Of a stretch of 64,000 bases of DNA, positions 17,811-26,475 are shown in pieces. How positions within the stretch are numbered: the first letter of the stretch is position 1; each line of letters starts with the position of its first letter. The notes beneath the pieces are model-generated. The model did not search any database, was not told the DNA's origin, and saw only the letters and a list, made by a program, of their open reading frames with translations. The position numbers were made by a program, and so were the translations under genes. The stretch spans positions 186,001 through 250,000 of the forward strand of contig CAYLMK010000004.1 in the NCBI GenBank assembly GCA_964384945.1, read 5' to 3'. This stretch comes from S015-6 sp964384945 (GTDB lineage: Bacteria; Desulfobacterota; DSWW01).

Positions 17811-18520
17811 CGGACCTGGTCCGCATCACCGCCGATCTGGTCGCGGACCTCCGGCCTCTTCGCTTCGGACCGCCCATCTCGCACGTCTACAATCCCTTGG
17901 AATACGCCGGCAGGACCTACAGGCAGTATCTCAGGCTTTACGGAGGCCGGCCCAAAGAGGTCCTTCTGGTGGGGATGAACCCGGGCCCCTGGGGCATGGC
18001 CCAGACCGGGGTCCCTTTCGGCGAGGTGAAGGCCGTCCGGGACTGGCTGGGGATCCAGGCGCCGGTCGGCAGCCCCCCGGACGTGCACCCGAAGCGGCCG
18101 GTTCAGGGCTTTGGCTGCCTACGGAGCGAGGTCAGCGGCAGGCGGCTCTGGGGCTGGGCCGCAAAGGCCTTCGGCACTCCCGAGAGCTTCTTCTCCCGCT
18201 TCTTCGTGGCCAACTACTGCCCGCTCGTGTTCTACGAGTCAGACGGCAGGAACCGCACGCCGGACCAGCTCCCCCTGGCCCGGAGGATACCCCTCCTCGC
18301 GGCGTGCGACCGGGCCCTGCGCCGGACCGTGGAGTGGCTCGAGCCCGCTCACGTCATGGGCGTGGGCCGTTTCGCAGAGGCGCGCGCCCGCAAGGCCCTG
18401 GCCGGACTCGACGTCAAGGTCGGCAGGATCTCCCACCCCAGCCCGGCGAGTCCGGCGGCCAACCGGGGATGGGAGGCCCTGATCGCCAGGGAATTCGCGG
18501 CCCAGGGCATCCGCCTGTAG
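17807..18520 (+). CDS. SMUG1-type uracil-DNA glycosylase
   Basis: A 237-residue UDG-superfamily enzyme. The catalytic loop is GMNPGPWGMAQTGVPFG (56-72), with N58 equivalent to the Asn that activates water in SMUG1. The DNA-intercalation/catalytic His motif is HPSPASPAANRGW starting at H210. SMUG1 excises uracil and oxidised pyrimidines such as 5-hydroxymethyluracil from DNA. Bacterial SMUG1 copies are less common than Ung. Start ATG at 17807 overlaps the upstream stop (ATGA). Cytoplasmic, single domain, full length. Confidence 0.92.
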   Translation: MTDLVRITADLVADLRPLRFGPPISHVYNPLEYAGRTYRQYLRLYGGRPKEVLLVGMNPGPWGMAQTGVPFGEVKAVRDWLGIQAPVGSPPDVHPKRPVQGFGCLRSEVSGRRLWGWAAKAFGTPESFFSRFFVANYCPLVFYESDGRNRTPDQLPLARRIPLLAACDRALRRTVEWLEPAHVMGVGRFAEARARKALAGLDVKVGRISHPSPASPAANRGWEALIAREFAAQGIRL

Positions 18521-18590
18521 CCGACGTTTCCACGCCCGCCCTTTGCCCGTAGGTCTGGACTCGAACGCGGGCAGTTTGGCCCTCTTTGTC

Positions 18591-18628
18591 ATTCCGGAGG
18601 AGCCCGCGGAGCGGGCGACATCCGGAAT
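18591..18628. repeat. nested hairpin palindrome
   Basis: Outer arms ATTCCGGA (18591-18598) and TCCGGAAT (18621-18628) enclose inner arms GCCCGC (18602-18607) and GCGGGC (18611-18616). The element lies in the gene-free stretch 18521-18812 and looks like an intergenic dispersed repeat or a transcript end structure. There is no T-run on either side, so it is not a classical terminator. Confidence 0.5.
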
Positions 18629-18746
18629 CCAGTCCCGGTTCCCCGTCCTCGCACGGGGTGATCGGGGACAGGCAGGGCTGGCCCTGGGAAATGTCGGCGC
18701 GGAGAAGGGGACGGGCATCCATCCGGGCAAGGGGAAGATCGCAGAC

Positions 18747-18791
18747 AAAAAAAACCCCGCGCTGCCCTGGGAATGGAGGAGGCGGCACGGG
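18747..18791 (-). terminator. intrinsic terminator of the cold-shock gene
   Basis: On the minus strand CCCGTGC (18791-18785) pairs with GCGCGGG (18762-18756), allowing one G-T. This is followed by GTTTTTTTT (18755-18747). It lies 22 bp after the cold-shock stop codon. Confidence 0.6.
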
Positions 18792-18812
18792 ATCAGGAGT
18801 CGAACGACTTCT

Positions 18813-19022
18813 CTAGATGACGGTCACGTCGCTTGCGGCGGGTCCTTTTTCTCCCTTGGTAACCACGAACTCAACTCGGTCGCCTTCATTGAGGGTCTTG
18901 AACCCTTGCCCGTTGATTGCCTTGTGGTGCACGAAAACATCGCCGTCACCGGATTCCCGTGAGATGAACCCGTAGCCCTTGCTTGCGTTGAACCATTTTA
19001 CGGTTCCTCTTTCTTTGCTCAT
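18813..19022 (-). CDS. cold-shock domain protein
   Basis: A 69-residue single CSD protein. RNP1 is KGYGFI, and RNP2 is DVFVHHKAI (usual form VFVHFSAI). It ends with KGEKGPAASDVTVI, as usual for the family. It binds single-stranded RNA/DNA and acts as an RNA chaperone and anti-terminator. The start MSKERGTVKWFN at 19022 fits the family; an in-frame TTG at 19043 is not needed. It is transcribed from a consensus promoter about 148 nt upstream. The long leader contains a terminator-like hairpin, so expression may be controlled by read-through or RNA structure. Confidence 0.95.
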   Translation of the reverse strand: MSKERGTVKWFNASKGYGFISRESGDGDVFVHHKAINGQGFKTLNEGDRVEFVVTKGEKGPAASDVTVI

Positions 19023-19098
19023 ACTGCGACAACCTCTTTCCAATCATTGAGTGTTTGCTCTGCGTGGTTCCTCTGGAAGTCCCGTTCCGTTCCCACAT

Positions 19099-19132
19099 AA
19101 AAAAACCGCCCAGACTGGTAAATCCGAGCGGT
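19099..19132 (-). promoter_or_regulatory. terminator-like hairpin in the cold-shock leader
   Basis: On the minus strand 12 bases at 19132-19121 pair with 12 bases at 19116-19105 (with T-G wobbles) around the loop TACC. T residues follow to 19099. This is the shape of an intrinsic terminator, lying between promoter and start codon. It is a candidate attenuator or RNA thermosensor. Confidence 0.65.
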
Positions 19133-19176
19133 AGACTTCATGCCTCAAGAACAGAACTTACCATACCTGATTGTTA

Positions 19177-19205
19177 TTTATACGACAGTTTCCATCGTTT
19201 GTCAA
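19177..19205 (-). promoter_or_regulatory. sigma70-type promoter of the cold-shock gene
   Basis: On the minus strand TTGACA (19205-19200), a 17-bp spacer and TATAAA (19182-19177). Predicted start near 19170 gives a leader of about 148 nt, similar in length to enterobacterial cspA leaders. Confidence 0.72.
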
Positions 19206-19485
19206 GCTGTCATCCGTACAGGGGGCCGCACGACAGGATTGCCGCAGAAACAACCGCTGTATCTTTTCCCTCCTGCATGTGGTATTCTGGTTGTTGTTCG
19301 TTTCCGGAGTCCCGGATGGCCAGGCAGATCCTCTCCACGCCCCGCCGACAATCCCATGCTACCGGATAGAGGCGGCGGTCCACCGGCAACCCACCGTTTT
19401 CGCAGCATCTCGAACCTCGCCGGATCAGAAGTCGAGGCGCGGAGCCCTCTCGGTTTCCTGCATCCATCGACACAGAGGGAGTCCC

Positions 19486-21009
19486 ATGTCGGAAGATCAT
19501 TCCAACAGGCCATCCACTCCGTTCGCGAAGCGCTCCACAAGCTCCGGACATTCTGCAAGACATGCCGGGCAGGCCGCCGATCCGGCGGCACAACCCCATG
19601 CTCCTGCGGTTGAACCCTGCGTATCCTTCGCCCGGTTGAACCTCTCGCCGGCCTTGTTGCGGGCTGCGCAGAGAATGGGCTATGCGAGGCCGACCCCCAT
19701 CCAGCACCGGGCGATCCCGCTGCTTCTGGATGGCCGCGACCTGCTGGCCTCGGCCGCCACCGGAAGCGGCAAGACGGCCGCCTTTCTGCTCCCGATCCTC
19801 CACCGGCTGCAGGACAGGCCCCGCGGCAGCACCCGCGCGCTGGTAATCACGCCGACTCGCGAACTGGCCGCGCAGATCCTCGAGCACTTCCAGGCGCTTT
19901 CCGCGGGCACCGGAATCGGGGCCGCAACCGTCCATGGGGGCGTAGCTCCTGCCCCCCAGATGAAGGCGTTCCAAGCCGGCGCGGACGTGATCATCGCAAC
20001 GCCGGGCCGTCTGCTGGACCATTTCCGGAATTCCTACGCGAAGCTGGGCGGGCTGGAGTTCCTCGTCCTGGACGAGGCGGACCGGATGCTGGACATGGGC
20101 TTCCTGCCCGACGTCCGCCGGATCCTGACCCATCTCCCCAGGGAGCGGCAAACCCTGCTTTTCTCCGCCACCCTGCCTGCGCCCATCGTGGATCTGGCCC
20201 GGCAGTTGCTTCGCGATCCTGCCGCCATCCACATCGAGCCCAAGCCGACACCGGCTCAGGGTATCACGCACCGCGCCTATGCAGTACCGCCGCAGCTCAA
20301 GACCCACCTGCTTCTGGAGATCTTGAGGCAGGAGGCACCCGCCCGGGTCCTGGTCTTCACGCGCACCCGGCACCGCGCCAACCGCCTGGCGGACTTTCTC
20401 GACCGACACGGCGTTTCTTGCGGCCGAATCCACGGCAGCCGCAGCCAGGCCCAGCGAACCGAGGCCTTGGCGGGATTCAGGAAGGGCCGGTTCCAGGTTC
20501 TGGTGGCCACGGACATCGCCGCTCGCGGGCTTGACGTGGTGGCGCTCGACCTGGTGGTGAATTTCGACGTCCCGGCTGCCGGGGAGGACTACATCCACCG
20601 TGTCGGCCGCACGGCCCGGGCGGAGGCCACCGGGAACGCGTACACGCTGGTTGCCCCCGAGGAGGAAGATGGCCTTCGCGCCATCGAGCAGGGCATCGGC
20701 CGACGCATCCCGCGCAACACATTGCCCGGCTTCAACTACCGACAGAGGTCCGAGGGCCGGTCGGAGGAGGTCACGCCGGCCGAGCGTCTCGCACGCACGC
20801 GCTCCGGCAGGCCTGAGGAGCGATCCCAAGCCCCCTCCAAGGAGGGGTTGCAATCGAAAAAGGCCGGCCGGGTTGGACCGCAAATCGCGCTTGCCGGGCC
20901 AAGGGCACAGACCCCCGCAGCCCACCGTTCGAGGGTGAGACCGCCTTCACGCAGATCACGTCCCGCCGTCAATCGCCCTCCTCCTCGATGCAGGGGCAAC
21001 CGCCCTTGA
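19486..21009 (+). CDS. rhlE: DEAD-box RNA helicase (RhlE-like)
   Basis: A 507-residue ATP-dependent RNA helicase. Residues 1-45 are a variable N-terminus. The helicase core has the Q motif region (PTPIQHRAIP), motif I ATGSGKT, Ia PTRELAAQ, Ib TPGR, II DEAD, III SAT, V ATDIAARGLD and VI HRVGRTARA. From about residue 420 a basic, Arg/Pro-rich tail follows, typical of RhlE/RhlB types and likely RNA-binding. It probably helps ribosome assembly or mRNA turnover. The ATG at 19486 is preceded by GAGGGAG. It is divergent from the cold-shock gene, a functionally sensible pairing since both remodel RNA in the cold. The 280-bp leader region holds no gene. Confidence 0.93.
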   Translation: MSEDHSNRPSTPFAKRSTSSGHSARHAGQAADPAAQPHAPAVEPCVSFARLNLSPALLRAAQRMGYARPTPIQHRAIPLLLDGRDLLASAATGSGKTAAFLLPILHRLQDRPRGSTRALVITPTRELAAQILEHFQALSAGTGIGAATVHGGVAPAPQMKAFQAGADVIIATPGRLLDHFRNSYAKLGGLEFLVLDEADRMLDMGFLPDVRRILTHLPRERQTLLFSATLPAPIVDLARQLLRDPAAIHIEPKPTPAQGITHRAYAVPPQLKTHLLLEILRQEAPARVLVFTRTRHRANRLADFLDRHGVSCGRIHGSRSQAQRTEALAGFRKGRFQVLVATDIAARGLDVVALDLVVNFDVPAAGEDYIHRVGRTARAEATGNAYTLVAPEEEDGLRAIEQGIGRRIPRNTLPGFNYRQRSEGRSEEVTPAERLARTRSGRPEERSQAPSKEGLQSKKAGRVGPQIALAGPRAQTPAAHRSRVRPPSRRSRPAVNRPPPRCRGNRP

Positions 21010-21036
21010 AGGGGCTACAGGAAAGGATATTTCCAT

Positions 21037-21219
21037 ATGGCAAAACGAAACCGCCAGACCTTCCGGAAGCGCGAGCGGGAGATGGCCAAGAAGCAGAAGA
21101 GACAGGACAAGGTTGAACGCCTCGCCGATCGGAAGGCGGACCGCGCGTCCGCAGCCGATCCGACCGGAGTCGATAAGGCTCCCGTCGACGGCGCGGGGGA
21201 GATCCCAACGGAGGGGTGA
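21037..21219 (+). CDS. small basic conserved hypothetical protein
   Basis: A 60-residue protein starting MAKRNRQTFRKREREMAKKQKRQ, a highly charged helix, with an acidic C-terminal part. Small proteins with a MAKRNR-type N-terminus are common in anaerobic proteobacteria and have no assigned function; RNA or ribosome binding is plausible from the charge. GGAAAGGA lies upstream of the ATG. It begins 27 bp after the helicase stop and precedes a probable terminator, so it is likely co-transcribed with the helicase. Confidence 0.65.
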   Translation: MAKRNRQTFRKREREMAKKQKRQDKVERLADRKADRASAADPTGVDKAPVDGAGEIPTEG

Positions 21220-21254
21220 CGAGAAGAAGAAGGCCTCCTCTTCGTCTGCTTTTT
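21218..21254 (+). terminator. probable intrinsic terminator
   Basis: GACGAGAAGA at 21218 onward pairs imperfectly with CTCTTCGTC (21237-21245) around an AAGGCCTC centre. TGCTTTTTC follows. It sits at the stop codon of the 21037 gene. Confidence 0.45.
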
Positions 21255-21393
21255 CGTTGACACCGGCAAGCCCGTTTTCCTATGCTGGTCCTGGCGCCGG
21301 GCGATGGGTCGCTTGGGGCACGGCCCCTGCGGGCCCCGGCATCCCCGCGCAGGGGCGAACGCCTCCTGACAAGCATTCGGAAAGGAGATCGCC

Positions 21394-22833
21394 ATGCGTT
21401 TTCTGATCATCGCTATCGGGCTCATTCTCCAGGTCCTCTGTCTGCCCGGCCTTTCCCGGGCCGGCCTCACGGGCGAAGAGAAGGCCTGGGTCGAAAAGGC
21501 CAAGACCTACGAACAGGAAGGCTGGATCTACCTCTACGTGGAGGGAAAGCCTTTCGAGATCGGTTTCCAGAACGGCTACCTCCTGGCCAAGCACATCGAC
21601 GAGACGATCGAGATCATCGCCTACTACCTGAAGAACTCCACGGAGAAGGAGTGGAGTTTCTACCGCGAGGCGGCCGAGAGGATGTTCTGGCCCAGGATGG
21701 AGCCCCGATACCGGGACGAGATCAACGGCATCGTGGCCGGGATGAACAAGGCCGGGGTCAAGAAGTACGACGCGATCGACCTGACCGCCTTCAACGGCTG
21801 GATCGACCTGGCCTGGTACTACCTGCCCACGACCCAGGCGCACGGCTCGTGCAGCGCCTTCATCGCCACGGGCAACGCCACCACCGACGGCCGGATCGTG
21901 CTCGCTCACAACCTCTGGTACGAGTACATGTTCTGCCGGAAATGGAACGTCATCCTGGACCTGAACCCGGACGAGGGGCACCGGCTGATCACCCAGGCCT
22001 TTCCCGGCTGGATCTTCGGCGGAACGGACTTCTGGATCAACAGCGCCGGGCTCGTCGTGGCCGAGACGACCATGAGCGGTTTCGCGGGCTTCGATCCCGA
22101 GGGGATCCCGGAATTCCACAGGATCCGCAAGGCCCTCCAGTACGCCGACTCCATCGACGGCTTCGCCGCGATCATGCTTGCGGGCAACAACGGCGGGTAT
22201 GCGAACGACTGGCTGATCGGCGACATCAAGACCGGCGAGATCGCGCGTCTCGAGCTCGCTCTCAAGAATCCGCACCTCTGGCGTACCTTCGACGGCTATT
22301 ACACGGGCTCGAACGTTGCCCAGAGCCCCAAGGTCCGGGCCGAGGAGGCCACCGGCATGGACTACAACGACATGGCCTCCTCACCGAACGGCCGCTGGGC
22401 GAGATGGCAGGAGCGCATGCGCCAGTACTATGGAAGGCTGGACTGCGAAACGGCCAAGAAGCTCTTGGCGGACCATTACGACACTTACGAGGAGGCCTAC
22501 AACCCCTCCTCCCGGACCCTCTGCGGACACGTCGAATACGATCCGTACGGCCTGCCCGAGTGGGGCTGGGGCCCCTTCTACCCCGGCGGGGCCATCGACG
22601 CCAAGGTCACCGACTCGGACCTGGCCTCGCAGATGAAATTCCACGCCAAGTTCGGCCACTCCTGCGAGATCCCGTTCCTGGCCAAGCCCTTTCTTCAGGC
22701 CCACCCCGAATACACATGGCAGGAGCCCTATCTCAAGGACTTCCCCTCGTTCCCCTGGACCACGTTCAAGGCGAAGGACTTCAGCAGCATGCTCAACATG
22801 GTCCACATGAAGTACATGAAGCCGAAGGAGTAG
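21394..22833 (+). CDS. secreted C45-like N-terminal-nucleophile hydrolase
   Basis: A 479-residue exported protein with a signal peptide ending near LPGLSRA. Around residue 150 it has AHGSCSAF-ATG, with C153 as the probable N-terminal nucleophile after autoprocessing. TTDGRIVLAHN and GTDFWINSAGLVVAETTMSG follow, the pattern of C45 peptidases, acyl-CoA:6-APA acyltransferases and phospholipase-B-like hydrolases. It would cleave an amide bond; the substrate is unknown. The protein is full length. It stands alone: 175 bp after the previous gene and over 200 bp before a convergent lipoprotein gene. The ATG follows AAAGGAG. Confidence 0.8.
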   Translation: MRFLIIAIGLILQVLCLPGLSRAGLTGEEKAWVEKAKTYEQEGWIYLYVEGKPFEIGFQNGYLLAKHIDETIEIIAYYLKNSTEKEWSFYREAAERMFWPRMEPRYRDEINGIVAGMNKAGVKKYDAIDLTAFNGWIDLAWYYLPTTQAHGSCSAFIATGNATTDGRIVLAHNLWYEYMFCRKWNVILDLNPDEGHRLITQAFPGWIFGGTDFWINSAGLVVAETTMSGFAGFDPEGIPEFHRIRKALQYADSIDGFAAIMLAGNNGGYANDWLIGDIKTGEIARLELALKNPHLWRTFDGYYTGSNVAQSPKVRAEEATGMDYNDMASSPNGRWARWQERMRQYYGRLDCETAKKLLADHYDTYEEAYNPSSRTLCGHVEYDPYGLPEWGWGPFYPGGAIDAKVTDSDLASQMKFHAKFGHSCEIPFLAKPFLQAHPEYTWQEPYLKDFPSFPWTTFKAKDFSSMLNMVHMKYMKPKE

Positions 22834-23035
22834 CGAGGACGGGGCACCCCCTTCTCTTGTTCCCGCTCACGGGACCGGGACGACCCCGGAATCCTGGGGC
22901 ATCCGGGTCCGGGTGCGCGTGCGGCTGACTTCCGGTAAGATCCCAGGGCCATGTCCCCCCTTGTGCCCGAGCGGGGTCCGGGGCGGGCGTGGAGGCGGGG
23001 CCGGGGTGATCCGCGCACCGCACCGATGACTCCGC

Positions 23036-23467
23036 CTAATAACGAAGCGTCCAGGTGAAGGCCGGACTCGGCAGGTCGTCCCCGTGCCCCTCCTCGGCGA
23101 CCAGGTTGGGGCCCACATTGAAGGCCCGGACGGACAGTTGGGAGGGGGAGCCCTGAGAGAGGACGAAGTCTCTCAGGGAATCGAAGGTGTAAATGAAATG
23201 AAACCCGAAAACGCAGCGAAACGTCCACCTGCCCGGGACGTTTTGCGGCTCGAGCAACACCTCGCCCCTCCCTGCATTGATCAGGAAGTAGACATCCGCG
23301 TCCAGGTTGCTGCCGAGCAGGTCCACGTTCTGAGGGCTCGAGGCCGGGATCACGGGGTCCGGGTGGATCTGGACGAGCATCGGCGGCTGCGTGGGGTCGG
23401 TGCACCCTGCAAGCCAGAGGAAACCGGTGAGCAAGACCGGGCTGCATACGAAGATCCTGCTTTTCAT
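23036..23467 (-). CDS. hypothetical lipoprotein
   Basis: A 143-residue protein with a signal peptide and lipobox LAGC (C22). The mature part is probably all-beta (short strands VQIHPDPVIPASS, VYFLINAGRGEVLLEP, LSVRAFNVGPN). I do not recognise a family. The ATG has AAAGGGAGCC upstream. It is monocistronic. The gap 22834-23035 between its end and the C45-like gene is GC-rich and shows no gene. Confidence 0.6.
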   Translation of the reverse strand: MKSRIFVCSPVLLTGFLWLAGCTDPTQPPMLVQIHPDPVIPASSPQNVDLLGSNLDADVYFLINAGRGEVLLEPQNVPGRWTFRCVFGFHFIYTFDSLRDFVLSQGSPSQLSVRAFNVGPNLVAEEGHGDDLPSPAFTWTLRY

Positions 23468-23684
23468 GATGGCTCCCTTTCTGACGATGGGCAGCGTGCG
23501 AATGTTCGCAGGAGTCTTGTGTTCACCTCACCTCGACACCCTCTCGGAGTTCTCTCTCCTGGATGCGCTTTTGGGACAGTAGGGTTCGGTGTTTCTCCCA
23601 TGGTTTGCGCATCGAGGATGCGCATCCGGCGTCGCGCCACACGGACCTCCCTGTCCTTCGAAGTGATTCTGGGCGTGCCTTTTC

Positions 23685-23714
23685 TTGACCCGCGATTGCG
23701 CCCCCTGCTATTCT
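23685..23714 (+). promoter_or_regulatory. candidate promoter of the opgG-like gene
   Basis: TTGACC at 23685-23690, an 18-bp spacer and TATTCT at 23709-23714; predicted start near 23721. Nothing else is seen in the 23468-23772 gap. Confidence 0.5.
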
Positions 23715-23772
23715 CCGGGCGTCTGAAAGAAGATTCGCGTCTGTGGTTCGCTTCCCCCTGAGGTGCGGAAAG

Positions 23773-25380
23773 ATGGAAGGCAGAGCGTCCTGCCGCCCGC
23801 CCAGCCGAGTCTGCCTGGCGGCACTCGTCGGATTCTCGATACTCCTCGCCGATGCGTATGTAGGGGACGGCCCCGCCTCCGAGGAATCCCGTCCCCGGCA
23901 GAAGGCGGCGTTCGGGCTCCAGGACGTCGTGGTGAAGGCTCGGACGCTCTCACGGGCCCCTTACGAGGATCCAAGGGTCAGGTTCCCGGAATGGCTCCTT
24001 GAAATCACGTACGATCAGCTTCGCGACATCCGGTTTCCTCCGGAGAAGTCCCACTGGCGCAGGGAGAACCTCCCGTTCGAGCTCCAGTTCTTTCACGCGG
24101 GCCTCTATTTCGATCGCACCGTGACGATCCATGAGCTGACCCCGCGCGGGCCCGTCCCGATCAAGTTCTCGACCGACCTTTTCGTTTACGAAAAGAGCGC
24201 CATGGAATTGAAGAAGAGGGTTCCCAAGACCCTCGGGTTCGCCGGATTCCGGATCCATGGAAACATCAACACCCCCGCGTACAAGGACGAGGTAGCCGTT
24301 TTTCTGGGTGCGAGCTACTTTCGGGCCGTGGCCAAGGGCCAGGTCTACGGCCTGTCCGCCCGCGGCATCGCCGTGGACACGGCGCAACCGGCCGGCGAGG
24401 AATTCCCCTGGTTCCGCGAGTTCTGGGTCGAGCGCCCCGGCGCGACGGACGAGCGGATCAACGTGTACGCCCTGCTCGACGGCCCCCGGATCACCGGGGC
24501 CTACTCGTTCGCGATCACCCCGGGCGAGACAACCCTCATGGAGGTGGAAGCCGTCCTCTTTCTGCGCAAGCCGGTCGAGAAGCTCGGGATCTCTCCCATG
24601 ACAAGCATGTTCTTTTTCGGCGAGAACACCAACCTCCGCCCCAAGGACATCTTCCGGCCCGAGATCCATGACTCGGACGGCCTGATGATCCACATGGAAA
24701 ACGGAGAGTGGCTCTGGCGGCCTCTCTCCAATCCTCCGGGGGTGTGGGTCAATTCGTTTCAGGCAGACAACCCGCTCGGCTTCGGCCTGATCCACCGGGA
24801 CCTGAATTTCGACCACTACCAGGATCTGGAGGCCCGGTACGAACTCCGGCCGAGTCTTTGGTGCGAACGGAGAGGCAACTGGGGCAAGGGCTGGGTCGAA
24901 CTCGTCCAGATCCCGACGGACGACGAAATCCACGACAACATCGTCGCATACTGGAGGCCGGCCGATACCCCGCCGGGAGAGCCTCTTTCATTTGCCTACG
25001 CGCTGAGCTGGCATTTCCCCGACGACCGGAGGCCGCCTGCCGGACGCGTGGTGGCGACCCGGACCGAGCGCTGGAAGAAGCCGGGCAGCCGGATGTTCCT
25101 TGTGGACTTCGAGGGAGGCGAGCTCGCCAAGCTCGGGCCGGGCGATGCGGTCGAGGGGGAGGTGACGGTGGGCCCCGGCGCGCGGCTCGTCGAGCGGCAG
25201 GCCTTCAAGAACGTCGTCACCGGGGGCTGGCGTCTCGCGTTTCGGGTGAAACCCGAGATCGCTCCCTCGCAGGAGGGAGGCAAGGCGTCCGACAACAGGC
25301 CTCTTGTCGAGATGCGCGCCTTTCTCAAGCGCGGCGGCACCGCGCTCACGGAAACCTGGAGCTACGCTTCGCATCTCTGA
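23773..25380 (+). CDS. opgG: periplasmic glucan biosynthesis protein OpgG/MdoG-like
   Basis: A 535-residue exported protein of the MdoG/OpgG family. Recognisable segments are the N-terminal DVVVKARTLSRAPYEDPRVR and YDQLRDIRFPPEKSHWR. Later come PMTSMFFFGENTN, IHDSDGLMIHMENGEW, LGFGLIHRDLNFDHYQDLEA and YALSWHFPD. The family builds or trims branches of osmoregulated periplasmic glucans. The signal peptide is hydrophobic (LAALVGFSILLADA). No OpgH glucosyltransferase gene is nearby. The ATG at 23773 follows GCGGAAAG; an in-frame GTG at 23743 is possible. Its last 19 bp overlap the convergent amidotransferase gene. Confidence 0.9.
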   Translation: MEGRASCRPPSRVCLAALVGFSILLADAYVGDGPASEESRPRQKAAFGLQDVVVKARTLSRAPYEDPRVRFPEWLLEITYDQLRDIRFPPEKSHWRRENLPFELQFFHAGLYFDRTVTIHELTPRGPVPIKFSTDLFVYEKSAMELKKRVPKTLGFAGFRIHGNINTPAYKDEVAVFLGASYFRAVAKGQVYGLSARGIAVDTAQPAGEEFPWFREFWVERPGATDERINVYALLDGPRITGAYSFAITPGETTLMEVEAVLFLRKPVEKLGISPMTSMFFFGENTNLRPKDIFRPEIHDSDGLMIHMENGEWLWRPLSNPPGVWVNSFQADNPLGFGLIHRDLNFDHYQDLEARYELRPSLWCERRGNWGKGWVELVQIPTDDEIHDNIVAYWRPADTPPGEPLSFAYALSWHFPDDRRPPAGRVVATRTERWKKPGSRMFLVDFEGGELAKLGPGDAVEGEVTVGPGARLVERQAFKNVVTGGWRLAFRVKPEIAPSQEGGKASDNRPLVEMRAFLKRGGTALTETWSYASHL

Positions 25381-26069
25381 CGAAGTTGGAGATCATCCAA
25401 CAGCCTTTCCATTCTTTCATTGATCTTGATGAATCTGTCATCGCTGGACAGAATTGCCTCCCCGCTCTGAATGAACGGAGCCTCTACCATCTCATCCCCG
25501 CAGTTCGAAATGAGTCTTTCGGCCCCTCCCCTCGTCATTTCCAGGTGGAACTGCAGGCCGACCACTCGCTCCTCAAACACAAAGGCCTGGTTGTGACAAG
25601 CAGAGCTTCCCGCGATCCGGACACATCGCGGGGGCATATCGAAGGTATCTCCGTGCCAGTGGAATACTTCCGCCTCGGATGGGAAACCTCGAAAGAGTTT
25701 CGATTCTTGTGCCTCTTCCGATTTGAAGACCGGAAACCAGCCGATTTCCTTGTGTTTTCCTGCGTAAACCCTCGCCCCGAGCACATGAGCGATAAGCTGA
25801 GCGCCAAGACAGATTCCGATCACCGTCTTTCCCGCTTGGATAGCCTCTTCGATGAGCCGCTTTTCCTTCACAAGCCACGGATACCTCTGCTCTTCGTACA
25901 CGTTCATCGGTCCACCCATCACGATCAGCCAGTCCAGTTCCCGTGCTTCCGGAACCTGATCGTCGCAATAGAGCCGGCTGGCACGCACGGGGTGTCCGCG
26001 GCGCTTTGCCCAGCCCTCTATGCTCCCCAGGTCCTCGAAGGAAACATGCTGCAACCAGTGGATGTTCAT
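25362..26069 (-). CDS. class I glutamine amidotransferase domain protein
   Basis: A 235-residue stand-alone GATase1. The nucleophile Cys is in GICLGAQ and the catalytic His in QFHLEM; LIVMGGPMNVYEE matches the GMP-synthase-like subfamily. The glutaminase domain is complete, but no synthetase domain or partner gene adjoins. It may therefore be a gamma-glutamyl hydrolase-like or unassigned amidotransferase. The ATG at 26069 follows GGAGGGGCG. Its 3' end overlaps opgG on the opposite strand by 19 bp. Confidence 0.85.
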   Translation of the reverse strand: MNIHWLQHVSFEDLGSIEGWAKRRGHPVRASRLYCDDQVPEARELDWLIVMGGPMNVYEEQRYPWLVKEKRLIEEAIQAGKTVIGICLGAQLIAHVLGARVYAGKHKEIGWFPVFKSEEAQESKLFRGFPSEAEVFHWHGDTFDMPPRCVRIAGSSACHNQAFVFEERVVGLQFHLEMTRGGAERLISNCGDEMVEAPFIQSGEAILSSDDRFIKINERMERLLDDLQLRQRCEA

Positions 26070-26362
26070 CGCCCCTCCTCCGTCAAGGCTTGGACTTCAT
26101 GCGGTTAGATCGGCGGTTGCGCCTGCCCACATCGGAGGCCTTCCCTCGTTTCCGGTTCGATAGTACTATGCGAAGGCGAGGAGGAACAAGGCCTTGCGCA
26201 TGATGGATACTCTTCACCTCCCGCCCGGCGGTCACATACGCCTTCCTGTGCAGATCCGGAGGCCGGCGTAGCATCAGGCGGCCCGAAAACGGTTTGTCCG
26301 GCTCCTAGCCATGATCAAGGACCAGGCCCTCCCTGTATTGCCTCGGAAAATTCCTTGAATAA

Positions 26363-26393
26363 ATGTAACAGTTGATGCATCATATATGTAACA
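26363..26393 (+). promoter_or_regulatory. candidate operator region upstream of the PEP-utiliser operon
   Basis: Two direct copies of ATGTAACA (26363-26370 and 26386-26393), 23 bp apart, flank the palindrome TGATGCATCA (26373-26382). This is in an AT-rich patch of the otherwise gene-free 26070-26475 gap. The layout suggests a regulator site or promoter; no clean -35/-10 pair could be fixed. Confidence 0.45.
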
Positions 26394-26475
26394 TCTGAAT
26401 ATTGGGATTTGACGAACCTACGTCGTCACCACAACGCAGAGGTCGTCAGTTGAGAGCAAGCATGAGGAGCTAGCC

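Noticed and set aside
26083..26274. A 63-codon minus frame rich in Arg and Lys upstream of the amidotransferase gene
   Set aside because: No ribosome binding site or family resemblance; composition fits a chance open frame in GC-rich DNA.
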